A DNA stretch of 13,674 bases, taken from positions 1-13,674 of the forward strand of contig CAYVRW010000064.1 of assembly GCA_964453575.1 (NCBI GenBank), written 5' to 3'. Below are positions 6,960 through 13,633 of this stretch, piece after piece. This DNA comes from JABDBK01 sp964453575 (GTDB lineage: Bacteria > Pseudomonadota > Gammaproteobacteria > DSM-16500). The notes below the pieces were generated by a model that worked only from the letters and a program-made list of their open reading frames with translations, had not been told where the DNA came from and ran no database searches. Made by a program: the position numbers and the translations under genes. The number at the start of each line of letters is the position of its first letter. The stretch's first letter is position 1.

Positions 6960-7096
6960 GGTGTCTCTTTTGTTCAAATATTGATGCTATATGTTGTTTT
7001 TATTCATTATTTGACTCGCTTGCTCATCAACATGCTGGCTCAGGATTATCAAGATTTAAATCCTTTTTTATTAACCATAATAGGCGGATAAGAACC

Positions 7097-7933
7097 ATGA
7101 AAATCAAACGTATTATAGTAGTTACCTTATTTTTATGCATAGCAGGATTGGGAGTATGGTATCAGCTCAACTCATCCAAAAATAACACCACTGAAAATAA
7201 CACGACTGAAACTGAAAGTGTTACGAAACCTGTCGTTATCGCTGAAACCATCGTACAAACGATAATTGAGACTGAAAAAACCATTGTGCCTGCTGAAGAT
7301 ACAGCTGCCCCTGAAAAACAAGACACCGCAGTGAGTTCAGATACCTGGATGTCTAAAACCATCAAAACCATAGAAGCCCAGGCCAACACGTTAAATCCTG
7401 AGGTTTTAAAAGCAAGTTTAACAGCTTATCTTAAAGCTGAAAAATTAGGTATTAATGAAAAAGAAGTTTTAACGATCGTAGATTACACCTTGCCTTCGAC
7501 AGCACGTCGATTATGGGTCATTGACATGAAAAATATGAAGGTATTATTCAATACCTGGGTGGCGCATGGTACCAATAGCGGCGGCGCAAAACCGACCTCA
7601 TTTTCGAACCGACCAAGCAGCTTGAAGTCCAGTCTTGGGGTTTTTGTGACGGAAGAAACTTATTCCGGCGGAAAAGGTTACTCATTACGCATCAAAGGAT
7701 TAGAACACAATATTAATGATAACGCCTATAACCGCAGTATCGTATTCCATGGTGCATGGTACGTCAGCTCCAGCTTTGCGCATGCAAGAGGCATGATGGG
7801 CCGCAGCTGGGGATGTTTTGCGGTAGATAATAAAATTGTGAAATCACTTATCAATACCATTAAAGAAAAATCAGTAGTGGTAGCCTATTATCCTGATAAA
7901 AATTGGTTACGAAACTCAAGCTTTATCAATTAA
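7097..7933 (+). CDS. Membrane-anchored murein L,D-transpeptidase-like protein (YkuD_2 type)
   Basis: This 278-aa protein probably acts on peptidoglycan peptide stems in the periplasm, as a transpeptidase or a carboxypeptidase/lipoprotein-linking enzyme of the L,D-transpeptidase clan. Residues 5-22 form an N-terminal hydrophobic anchor or uncleaved signal peptide. Residues 26-80 are a low-complexity Thr/Glu/Val linker containing the imperfect repeat NNTTENNTTE. The catalytic domain runs from about 125 (VDYTLPSTARRLWVIDM) to 270 (YYPDKNWL). The block VAHGTNSGGAKPTSFSN, the segment GLEHNINDNAYNRSIVFHGAWYVS with His218, and GRSWGCFAV with the predicted nucleophile Cys240 match the YkuD_2 pattern (His then SxGC). 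The start is chosen because it opens the signal anchor and follows a moderate AGGCGGATAAG. The exact reaction is not deducible. A hairpin lies just downstream. Confidence 0.87.
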   Translation: MKIKRIIVVTLFLCIAGLGVWYQLNSSKNNTTENNTTETESVTKPVVIAETIVQTIIETEKTIVPAEDTAAPEKQDTAVSSDTWMSKTIKTIEAQANTLNPEVLKASLTAYLKAEKLGINEKEVLTIVDYTLPSTARRLWVIDMKNMKVLFNTWVAHGTNSGGAKPTSFSNRPSSLKSSLGVFVTEETYSGGKGYSLRIKGLEHNINDNAYNRSIVFHGAWYVSSSFAHARGMMGRSWGCFAVDNKIVKSLINTIKEKSVVVAYYPDKNWLRNSSFIN

Positions 7934-7944
7934 TACGAATAAAC

Positions 7945-7963
7945 GGTGGGCACGCTGCCCACC
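7945..7963 (+). repeat. GC-rich 8-bp palindrome with 3-base loop (possible dispersed repeat)
   Basis: GGTGGGCA (7945-7952) and TGCCCACC (7956-7963) pair perfectly around CGC, 12 bases after the L,D-transpeptidase stop codon, followed by CTACG. There is no T-run. The motif, more GC-rich than its surroundings, resembles short intergenic palindromic repeats with a GGTGGGCA...TGCCCACCCTACG core that I recall from several proteobacterial genomes. It could also end the transcript. Other copies are not in this window. Confidence 0.5.
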
Positions 7964-7999
7964 CTACGCCTGGCATTAAATTATACAATTCCATACACT

Positions 8000-8027
8000 T
8001 TGATAAAATTCGCTAAATGACTATAAA
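8000..8027 (+). promoter_or_regulatory. Candidate sigma70-type promoter for glutamine synthetase
   Basis: TTGATA (8000-8005, 5 of 6) and TATAAA (8022-8027, 5 of 6) are separated by 16 bases. Transcription would begin near 8034, giving a leader of about 60 bases. I see no clear NtrC/sigma54 element (GG-N10-GC) in 7964-8094, so nitrogen control through sigma54 is not evident. Confidence 0.45.
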
Positions 8028-8094
8028 AGTAGTTTCATTTTAGTTAAAATCTTACACCGATTAGTCAATATATTATCCACGCTAGAGGTAAGGT

Positions 8095-9174
8095 ATGAAT
8101 TTATCACAAGTCACATATATATGGATTGACGGAACCAGTCCGACCCAAACATTACGTTCCAAAGTCAAGATTGTACCCCATAACAAAAAATCACTAACCG
8201 TCGAGGATTTACCTCAATGGAACTTTGACGGCTCCTCTACTTACCAAGCCGTCGGCCATGATTCTGATCTTATTTTACAGCCCGTTTGTATCGTAAAAGA
8301 CCCTATTTTAGGCCAAGGAAATTATTTAGCCCTTTGCGAAGTATTAAATCCCGATGGTGTCACTCCGCATCCAAGTAACAAACGTGCCCATTTAGTCGAT
8401 GTCATGCGCCGCGGCGGAAAAGATCAAAATCCATGGATTGGTTTCGAACAAGAATACACTTTATTTGACGGTCAACAACCCTTAGGTTGGCCAGACCGCG
8501 GTTATCCAGCACCTCAAGGTCCTTTTTATTGCGGCGTCGGTGCTGATGAAGTGTTCGGTCGTCATTTAGTGGAAGAACATGCTCAAGCTTGTTTAGATGC
8601 GGGTATTATGCTTTATGGCACCAATGCTGAAGTCATGCCAGGCCAATGGGAATTCCAAATAGGTTATCGCGGTGTTGAAGATGAAAGCGCAGACCCTGTG
8701 ACAGTTTCCGATCATTTATGGTTAGCCCGTTGGTTGTTGTATCGTTTAGGCGAAGACCATGACATCACTGCAAAACTGCATCCAAAACCTGTCAAAGGCG
8801 ACTGGAATGGCGCAGGCAAACACACTAATTTTTCAACCAATGCAACACGTGATCCTAAAACAGGTATGGATGCTATCAATAAAGCAATTAAAGCCTTAGA
8901 AGGAAGACACAAGGAACATATCGCTGTTTATGGACATGAATTAGAATTACGTCTCACCGGAAAACATGAAACAGCTCATATTTCCCAATTCCAAGCTGGC
9001 ATTGGCAATCGCGGCGCATCGGTTCGTATTCCAAGACCAGTAGCAACTAAAGGTTATGGCTATATCGAAGACAGACGCCCTGGCGCAAATGCAAATCCTT
9101 ATGAAGTCGCAGCCATTTTGGTTGAAACTATTTGTGCTGTTCCGGTTAAATCAAAAACTACGGTTGATGCTTAA
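8095..9174 (+). CDS. glnII: Glutamine synthetase, type II (eukaryotic-type GSII)
   Basis: It makes glutamine from glutamate, ammonia and ATP in the cytoplasm. The 359-aa length, against about 470 for the usual bacterial GSI, and the motifs place it in GSII. The N-terminal beta-grasp begins YIWIDG; WNFDGSSTYQA starts at residue 42. The metal-binding GFEQEYTLF starts at 116 (Glu118, Glu120). EVMPGQWEFQIGYRG follows, then the signature NGAGKHTN at 238-245, IGNRGASVRIP at 303-313 and the active-site loop EDRRPGANANPY at 325-336. GSI features such as the Tyr-adenylylation loop are absent, so GlnE-type adenylylation is not expected. GSII is known from eukaryotes, rhizobia, Frankia and streptomycetes and sporadically elsewhere. 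The start follows AGAGGTAAGG. All catalytic blocks are intact. Whether the genome also has a GSI cannot be seen here. Confidence 0.93.
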   Translation: MNLSQVTYIWIDGTSPTQTLRSKVKIVPHNKKSLTVEDLPQWNFDGSSTYQAVGHDSDLILQPVCIVKDPILGQGNYLALCEVLNPDGVTPHPSNKRAHLVDVMRRGGKDQNPWIGFEQEYTLFDGQQPLGWPDRGYPAPQGPFYCGVGADEVFGRHLVEEHAQACLDAGIMLYGTNAEVMPGQWEFQIGYRGVEDESADPVTVSDHLWLARWLLYRLGEDHDITAKLHPKPVKGDWNGAGKHTNFSTNATRDPKTGMDAINKAIKALEGRHKEHIAVYGHELELRLTGKHETAHISQFQAGIGNRGASVRIPRPVATKGYGYIEDRRPGANANPYEVAAILVETICAVPVKSKTTVDA

Positions 9175-9180
9175 TCCTGT

Positions 9181-9230
9181 CCACGTCAAATTTTTCTAGG
9201 TCCCGCGAATTATTCGCGGGATGACGTTGG
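9181..9230 (+). repeat. Nested inverted repeat between glutamine synthetase and thiolase genes
   Basis: The inner stem TCCCGCGAA (9201-9209) and TTCGCGGGA (9213-9221) is a perfect 9-bp pairing with a TTA loop. Outer arms CCACGTCA (9181-9188) and TGACGTTGG (9222-9230) also pair, with one bulged T. The CCCGCGAA...TTCGCGGGATGACG pattern looks like the small palindromic intergenic repeats common in proteobacteria. There is no T-tract, so efficient intrinsic termination is doubtful. No convincing promoter for the thiolase is seen in 9175-9260, so the thiolase operon may be read through from the glutamine synthetase promoter. Confidence 0.55.
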
Positions 9231-9260
9231 TTCTAATGATTAGAAAGGAAACGGTATAAC

Positions 9261-10451
9261 ATGAATCATGATTCTGTCGTGGTGGTCAGTATAGCTAGAA
9301 CCCCACAAGGTAAAATGCTTGGCGAATTAAAAGATTTTACCGCACCACAACTAGGCGCCATAGCTATTCAAGCTGCAGTTGAACGAGCGCAGATTAAACC
9401 CTCTGATGTCACTGATGTTATGATGGGTTGTGTGCTGCCTGCAGGGCTAGGCCAAGCACCTGCAAGACAGGCTGCGATTACTGCTGGTTTGCCAGTAAAT
9501 GTTCATTGCACAACGATTAATAAAATGTGCGGTTCTGGCATGCAATCGGTTATTCTCGCGTATCAGGCTTTATTATCCACAGATGCCCATCATGTCTATG
9601 TTGCTGGCGGCATGGAAAGCATGAGTAATGCACCTTATCTTATACCTAAAGGACGACAAGGTTATCGCCTGGGACATGCACAAATGTTTGATCATATGCT
9701 CTTAGATGGCTTGGAAGATGCTTATGATAAAGGCCGTCATATGGGTTGTTTTGCTGATGAATGCGCGCAAAAATATCAAATCAGCCGTGAAGAACAAGAT
9801 CTTTTTGCCCTAGGTTCGCTAGAGCGCGCGAATAAAGCCATACGCGATAATGTTTTTGCACGTGAGATTGTTCCCGTTACCATCAAAAATAAACAAGGTG
9901 AAAAAACCATTGCTGTCGATGAACATCCTGGCTCGGTGAAACCTGAAAAAATTCCGCAATTACCGCCCATTTTTAAAAAAGATGGCACTGTCACCGCGGC
10001 AAATTCTTGTTCTATCTCCGATGGCGCTGCAGCCTTAGTTTTAATGCGGCAATCTGAAGCTGAAAAGCGTGGTCTGAAACCCTTGGCACGTATCCTTAAT
10101 TTTAGCTCTCATTCAAAAGCACCTGATCAATTCACTACTGCTCCCATTGATGCCATTCAACAATTACTTAAAAAGCTTAATTGGACGGTAAATCATGTGG
10201 ATCTTTTTGAAATTAACGAAGCTTTTGCCATAGTGCCATTAGCTGCCATGAGTGATTTAACTATTCCTAGAGAAAAAATTAATATTCACGGTGGCGGCTG
10301 TGCCTTAGGCCATCCTATTGGTGCAACCGGTGCGCGTATTATCGTGACTCTTATTTCTGCCTTACAAACTAATAAATTAAAATACGGCATTGCAGCATTA
10401 TGCATAGGCGGTGGTGAAGCAACAGCCATTGCGGTGGAAAGTCTCGCATGA
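9261..10451 (+). CDS. Acetyl-CoA C-acetyltransferase (biosynthetic/degradative thiolase)
   Basis: This 396-aa cytoplasmic enzyme interconverts two acetyl-CoA and acetoacetyl-CoA. All thiolase landmarks are present: the N-terminal VVVVSIARTPQGKMLGELKD, the acyl-accepting Cys90 in NKMCGSGMQS, the GGMESMSNAPY loop, and NEAFAIVPLAA. The active-site His351 lies in GGGCALGHPIGATGAR, and the second catalytic Cys381 in CIGGGEATA. Length and loops fit the AtoB/PhaA acetoacetyl-CoA group rather than the long-chain FadA group; the precise role (ketone body, branched amino-acid or butyrate-type metabolism) is not determined, so no symbol is given. A GAAAGGAAA Shine-Dalgarno precedes the ATG. Its stop overlaps the start of the ETF:ubiquinone oxidoreductase gene by ATGA, indicating translational coupling and a shared role in acyl-CoA oxidation. 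Confidence 0.93.
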   Translation: MNHDSVVVVSIARTPQGKMLGELKDFTAPQLGAIAIQAAVERAQIKPSDVTDVMMGCVLPAGLGQAPARQAAITAGLPVNVHCTTINKMCGSGMQSVILAYQALLSTDAHHVYVAGGMESMSNAPYLIPKGRQGYRLGHAQMFDHMLLDGLEDAYDKGRHMGCFADECAQKYQISREEQDLFALGSLERANKAIRDNVFAREIVPVTIKNKQGEKTIAVDEHPGSVKPEKIPQLPPIFKKDGTVTAANSCSISDGAAALVLMRQSEAEKRGLKPLARILNFSSHSKAPDQFTTAPIDAIQQLLKKLNWTVNHVDLFEINEAFAIVPLAAMSDLTIPREKINIHGGGCALGHPIGATGARIIVTLISALQTNKLKYGIAALCIGGGEATAIAVESLA

Positions 10452-12064
10452 GCAATCGTGAATCCATGGAATTTGATGTCATTATCGTAGGTGCCGGCCC
10501 TGCAGGATTATCAGCCGCCATTCGGCTGCTACAACTTAATGCTAACTTATCGATTTGTGTGTTAGATAAAGCCGCTGACATTGGCGGACAAATTTTATCG
10601 GGTGCTGTGATAGAACCTCGTGCGCTCAATGAACTCATTCCGGATTGGAAAGAAAAAGGAGCGCCGCTGCATACACCAGTGACAAGCGATCAATTTTTAT
10701 TATTAACGGAAAATAAATCTTTTCGCATACCTACACCTCCACAAATGAAAAACCATGGTAATTACATTATTAGTTTAGGAGAATTATGCCGTTGGCTGGC
10801 AACGCAGGCGGAACAATTAGGCGCTAATATTTTCCCAAGTTTTGCCGCAACGGATATTATCTATGAAAATGGCGTCGTTTGTGGTGTTATCACCGGCGAC
10901 AAAGGAATTGATAAACAGGGCAAACTCACCAGTCATTATCAAGCTGGCATGAACCTATATGCGAAACAAACGTTTTTTGCAGAAGGTTGCCGCGGATCTC
11001 TTACCCAAACACTTTTTGGCAGGTTTAATTTACGTGAGCATTGTGATCCACAAACCTATGGATTAGGTATAAAAGAATTATGGGAAATTCCTCCGAATGA
11101 ACATCAAGCAGGCTCCGTTATCCATACCATTGGCTGGCCGTTAGACTATCAAACTTATGGCGGTTCATTCATTTATTATTTAGGTAAAAATCTTTTAGCC
11201 GCCGGATTTGTAGTCGGTTTAGATTATAAAAACCCTTATTTAAATCCTTATGAAGAATTTCAACGTTTTAAAAATCATCCTAAGATTCGAACTTTATTTA
11301 ACAATGGTAAACGTATCGCCTATGGTGCACGCGCGCTTAATGAAGGCGGGTTCCAATCCATTCCTAAATTAACCTTTCCGGGTGGACTTCTCATAGGATG
11401 TGCCGCAGGATTTTTAAATGTGCCAAAAATTAAAGGCATTCACACTGCCATGAAATCCGGCATGCTCGCTGCTGAAAGTGTTATGCCATTGCTACAAAAA
11501 ACCTCGCGCGAAGAATGCACGGACTTTTCATTACACATTAAATCGAGTTGGATTACCGAAGAATTACATAAAGTTCGCAATATCCGACCGGCCATGCGCT
11601 GGGGATTATTACCCGGACTTACCTATGCTGCATTGGATACTTATGTTTTACGCGGTCATGCGCCTTGGACTTTACACAATCACAACGATTATCAACAACT
11701 AAAACCTGCAGAAGCATGTAAAAAAATCGATTATCCTAAACATGATAATAAGATTACCTTCGATCTAATGAGCTCTGTCTTTCTTACTCAATCCATCCAT
11801 GATGAAAATCAACCTTGTCATTTAAAACTTTTAAACTCCAAGACACCTATTGATATTAATTTAAAAATTTACGATGCTCCTGAGCAACGATACTGTCCTG
11901 CTGGGGTATACGAAATTGTGCGTAACACGAATAACCAACCGTATTTGCAAATCAATGCGGCAAATTGCATCCATTGTAAGGCGTGTGATATCAAAGATCC
12001 TACCCAAAATATTATTTGGACTCCCCCAGAAGGGGGGAGTGGGCCAAATTACACTATAATGTAG
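10448..12064 (+). CDS. Electron transfer flavoprotein:ubiquinone oxidoreductase (ETF-QO)
   Basis: This monotopic inner-membrane flavoprotein passes electrons from reduced ETF, loaded by acyl-CoA dehydrogenases, to ubiquinone. The 538-aa length is normal for the bacterial enzyme. The FAD-binding Rossmann motif is at residues 9-20 (FDVIIVGAGPAG). GGQILSGAVIEPRAL and NYIISLGELCRWL follow. The segment AEGCRGSLTQ closes the first FAD domain, and GGFQSIPKLTFPGGLLIGCAAGFLNVPKIKGIHTAMKSG is the typical second FAD and quinone-domain block. Four Cys (483, 507, 510 and 513) in CPAGVYE and NCIHCKACDIKDP bind the 4Fe-4S cluster. The C-terminus PPEGGSGPNY is characteristic, so the gene is complete. It begins within the thiolase stop (ATGA); a second in-frame ATG at 10466 is a less likely start. 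ETF alpha/beta genes are not in this window. The 3' end overlaps the convergent gene by 11 bases. Confidence 0.95.
   Translation: MSNRESMEFDVIIVGAGPAGLSAAIRLLQLNANLSICVLDKAADIGGQILSGAVIEPRALNELIPDWKEKGAPLHTPVTSDQFLLLTENKSFRIPTPPQMKNHGNYIISLGELCRWLATQAEQLGANIFPSFAATDIIYENGVVCGVITGDKGIDKQGKLTSHYQAGMNLYAKQTFFAEGCRGSLTQTLFGRFNLREHCDPQTYGLGIKELWEIPPNEHQAGSVIHTIGWPLDYQTYGGSFIYYLGKNLLAAGFVVGLDYKNPYLNPYEEFQRFKNHPKIRTLFNNGKRIAYGARALNEGGFQSIPKLTFPGGLLIGCAAGFLNVPKIKGIHTAMKSGMLAAESVMPLLQKTSREECTDFSLHIKSSWITEELHKVRNIRPAMRWGLLPGLTYAALDTYVLRGHAPWTLHNHNDYQQLKPAEACKKIDYPKHDNKITFDLMSSVFLTQSIHDENQPCHLKLLNSKTPIDINLKIYDAPEQRYCPAGVYEIVRNTNNQPYLQINAANCIHCKACDIKDPTQNIIWTPPEGGSGPNYTIM
12020..12040. repeat. 8-bp inverted repeat at the convergent gene junction, inside the ETF-QO 3' end
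   Basis: ACTCCCCC (12020-12027) pairs perfectly with GGGGGAGT (12033-12040) around AGAAG. The sequence encodes the conserved PPEGGSGP tail of ETF-QO, so the Gly/Pro codons explain part of it. It stands 24 bases before the ETF-QO stop and just past the stop of the convergent 262-aa gene, where it could slow polymerase from either side. No T-run accompanies it on either strand. Confidence 0.4.
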
Positions 12065-12842
12065 CAAATTTTAGCTGCTGTTTCGGAGCCGTTAATTCAT
12101 CAACCATCTTTAATATATTAGGATCTATACTGTTAACAGCCCTTACAAAATCAGGATCCAATTTATATCCAGTTGCCAAAATATCTTTGATAAGGACTAC
12201 AAGTTTTTCTGCAAATTCGTTATGACCGCCTTGGAGCTTAATTAACGAATCATGGTACTTTTTTAATGCCTCCACTGCTTTAGGGTCATCTTTAGCTTGG
12301 TAGGAATAAGAATTGGATTTCATTACATCAAGGTAAGCCGCATCTAAATTTTCGACTTCTGCTACTATTTTTGAAGAAGGAGGAATATATAATGGATTAC
12401 GAACCGTCTCTCCATTGATCTCATATCCGAGAGTATTATGAACATGGCTGGTGACAGCTATACTTTCATCTTCATGTTCGGTCCTTCCTGTTGAAAAAGC
12501 TTCTTTTACGTGTAAAAAAGGCTGATCATTCGCATCTACTATAGCAACAGCATATGGGCGAAAGGAACTAGATGCTTCTGTATCATTAGACCCCCATCCA
12601 CCATATTTTGAAAATTCGATGGCAACATCCTTCTTTAATGTGAAACATGCAAAGCCATGGTTGTTCTCAACATGATCCATTAACAATTCACAATTATCTC
12701 GATATTTTTTCAATATTGCAGAATTTGATTCACCTGGATATTTTAAGCGTACACGACCGCCAAAAGGTTTTAATGGATTAAGATTAGAAAGACCTGAAAA
12801 TAGTTTGATTATACTTCTATGAAATAATCTATTTATAGCCAT
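12054..12842 (-). CDS. Protein of unknown function (262 aa)
   Basis: I do not recognise this protein. The ATG at 12842 is chosen because GAGGGG (12853-12848 on the reverse strand) lies five bases upstream; an in-frame GTG two codons earlier would sit on that element. The N-terminus (AINRLFHRSIIKLFSGL) is an amphipathic, basic helix, not a convincing signal peptide. The middle part is beta-like (HGFACFTLKKDVAIEFSKYGGWG, FRPYAVAIVDANDQPFLHVKEAF) with an acidic stretch EHEDES. The last 90 residues are helical (DPKAVEALKKYHDSLIKL, EFAEKLVVLIKDIL). There are two Cys and no visible catalytic signature. Its 3' end overlaps ETF-QO in the opposite strand by 11 bases. A good promoter precedes it, so it is probably expressed alone. 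A translocated effector or a stand-alone regulator are possible but unsupported. Confidence 0.7.
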   Translation of the reverse strand: MAINRLFHRSIIKLFSGLSNLNPLKPFGGRVRLKYPGESNSAILKKYRDNCELLMDHVENNHGFACFTLKKDVAIEFSKYGGWGSNDTEASSSFRPYAVAIVDANDQPFLHVKEAFSTGRTEHEDESIAVTSHVHNTLGYEINGETVRNPLYIPPSSKIVAEVENLDAAYLDVMKSNSYSYQAKDDPKAVEALKKYHDSLIKLQGGHNEFAEKLVVLIKDILATGYKLDPDFVRAVNSIDPNILKMVDELTAPKQQLKFATL

Positions 12843-12881
12843 AACCACCCCTCATGTATTTATAATTAGACAATCCATTCG

Positions 12882-12910
12882 ATTTTAATTAGAAAATATT
12901 CAATTTTCAA
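12882..12910 (-). promoter_or_regulatory. Candidate sigma70-type promoter for the 262-aa gene
   Basis: On the reverse strand TTGAAA (12910-12905, 5 of 6) is followed after exactly 17 bases by TAAAAT (12887-12882, 5 of 6). The leader to the ATG at 12842 is about 33 bases. The gap 12843-12986 is otherwise AT-rich and holds no further gene. Confidence 0.5.
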
Positions 12911-12986
12911 CAATAATTAAAATTAAAAGACAAAAACAGATAATTTGATTAAAATAAATGCTTTTTATGGGGAATGTTGGGTATAT

Positions 12987-13526
12987 TTAAGCCAGATGCG
13001 CAGTGGCTTCAATTCCCATTTCATCGTTTTCTGGATGATAATAGGGAACGATTTCAACGTTTTTGACATATTTGGTAGTAAATACAAAAGAAGAGCCAGT
13101 GCCAATAGCAGCTCCAGCAAGTACATCAGTCAGCCAATGTTTTTTAGTGGGAATACGGGAATAGCCGACCGCTGCTGCTGCGGCATACATAGGTACGCTA
13201 TAAACGTAGCCATAACGCAGCTGCAAAAAAGTAGCGCTGACAAAACCGTTAGCTGTATGTCCGCTTGGAAATGAATGGTCTCCGTGATTTGGCCGCCTGC
13301 GATGAATAGCGATTTTAAGTGCTTGTTCGGTTCCGGTACTTAAAAGATAAGAATAAATAAATTCATAAGACCCTTTGGCATCTTTATTGTATATTGTCTC
13401 GCCTAGTGCAATAAAAGGTATGACTACTTCTCCAACATCACCGAACTTTACTAGACTGATAGCTAATGCTGAGTTACAGATAATGATAGTGATTAAGCTA
13501 ATTAATTTTTTGCAAATCCATTTCAT
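12987..13526 (-). CDS. PAP2-family phosphatase, exported or membrane-associated
   Basis: This 179-aa acid phosphatase-like enzyme contains the full three-part PAP2 signature: KIAIHRRRP (K-x6-RP, residues 71-79), PSGH (87-90) and SRIPTKKHWLTD (SR-x5-H-x3-D, residues 123-134), with catalytic His90 and His130. Such proteins dephosphorylate lipid phosphates, undecaprenyl pyrophosphate or small phosphoesters at the periplasmic face. Residues 7-22 (KLISLITIIICNSALA) form a signal peptide or first membrane helix. Further weak hydrophobic stretches lie near 34-41, 111-121 and 134-149, so it is shorter and less hydrophobic than typical multi-pass PAP2 proteins and may be soluble in the periplasm. The substrate is unknown. 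The start at 13526 lies in an 11-bp tandem duplication; the Shine-Dalgarno GAGGA (13547-13543) is positioned for the duplicated upstream ATG rather than for this one. Confidence 0.88.
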   Translation of the reverse strand: MKWICKKLISLITIIICNSALAISLVKFGDVGEVVIPFIALGETIYNKDAKGSYEFIYSYLLSTGTEQALKIAIHRRRPNHGDHSFPSGHTANGFVSATFLQLRYGYVYSVPMYAAAAAVGYSRIPTKKHWLTDVLAGAAIGTGSSFVFTTKYVKNVEIVPYYHPENDEMGIEATAHLA

Positions 13527-13544
13527 GTCAATTTCATGTCAATC
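13523..13544 (-). repeat. 11-bp tandem duplication across the PAP2 start, creating the mini-ORF Met-Lys-Leu-Thr
   Basis: On the reverse strand the unit ATTGACATGAA occurs twice in a row just before ATGG. The first copy supplies an ATG at 13537, five bases after GAGGA, which reads Met-Lys-Leu-Thr and stops at a TGA (13525-13523). That TGA overlaps the PAP2 ATG (13526-13524) as ATGA. Because the unit is 11 bases, the two ATGs are in different frames. Confidence 0.7.
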
Positions 13545-13560
13545 CTCATTAAGATTTTGC

Positions 13561-13589
13561 ATCATAGCAATACTATCTTATTAATGAAA
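13561..13589 (-). promoter_or_regulatory. Candidate extended -10 promoter for the PAP2 gene
   Basis: On the reverse strand TGCTATGAT (13569-13561) is an extended -10 element (TGnTATGAT), with a weak -35 TTTCAT (13589-13584) 17 bases upstream. Transcription would start near 13554, so the transcript includes GAGGA and both ATGs. Confidence 0.4.
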
Positions 13590-13633
13590 GCTGCTACCCG
13601 CACAAATTTTTATTTATAACGGTTTAAAAAAGT

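Noticed and set aside
7162..7389. Open frame on the minus strand inside the L,D-transpeptidase gene
   Set aside because: It is the antisense of the low-complexity Thr/Glu/Val linker, with no Shine-Dalgarno and no domain.
12020..12040. The hairpin at the end of ETF-QO as an intrinsic terminator
   Set aside because: There is no T-tract on either strand and the sequence encodes the conserved PPEGGSGP tail; listed as an inverted repeat only.
12843..12848. GTG start at 12848 for the 262-aa protein
   Set aside because: It sits on top of the GAGGGG ribosome binding site; the ATG two codons later is correctly spaced.
13375..13584. Plus-strand frame across the PAP2 start
   Set aside because: It is antisense to the PAP2 gene and its promoter, with no Shine-Dalgarno or recognisable product.
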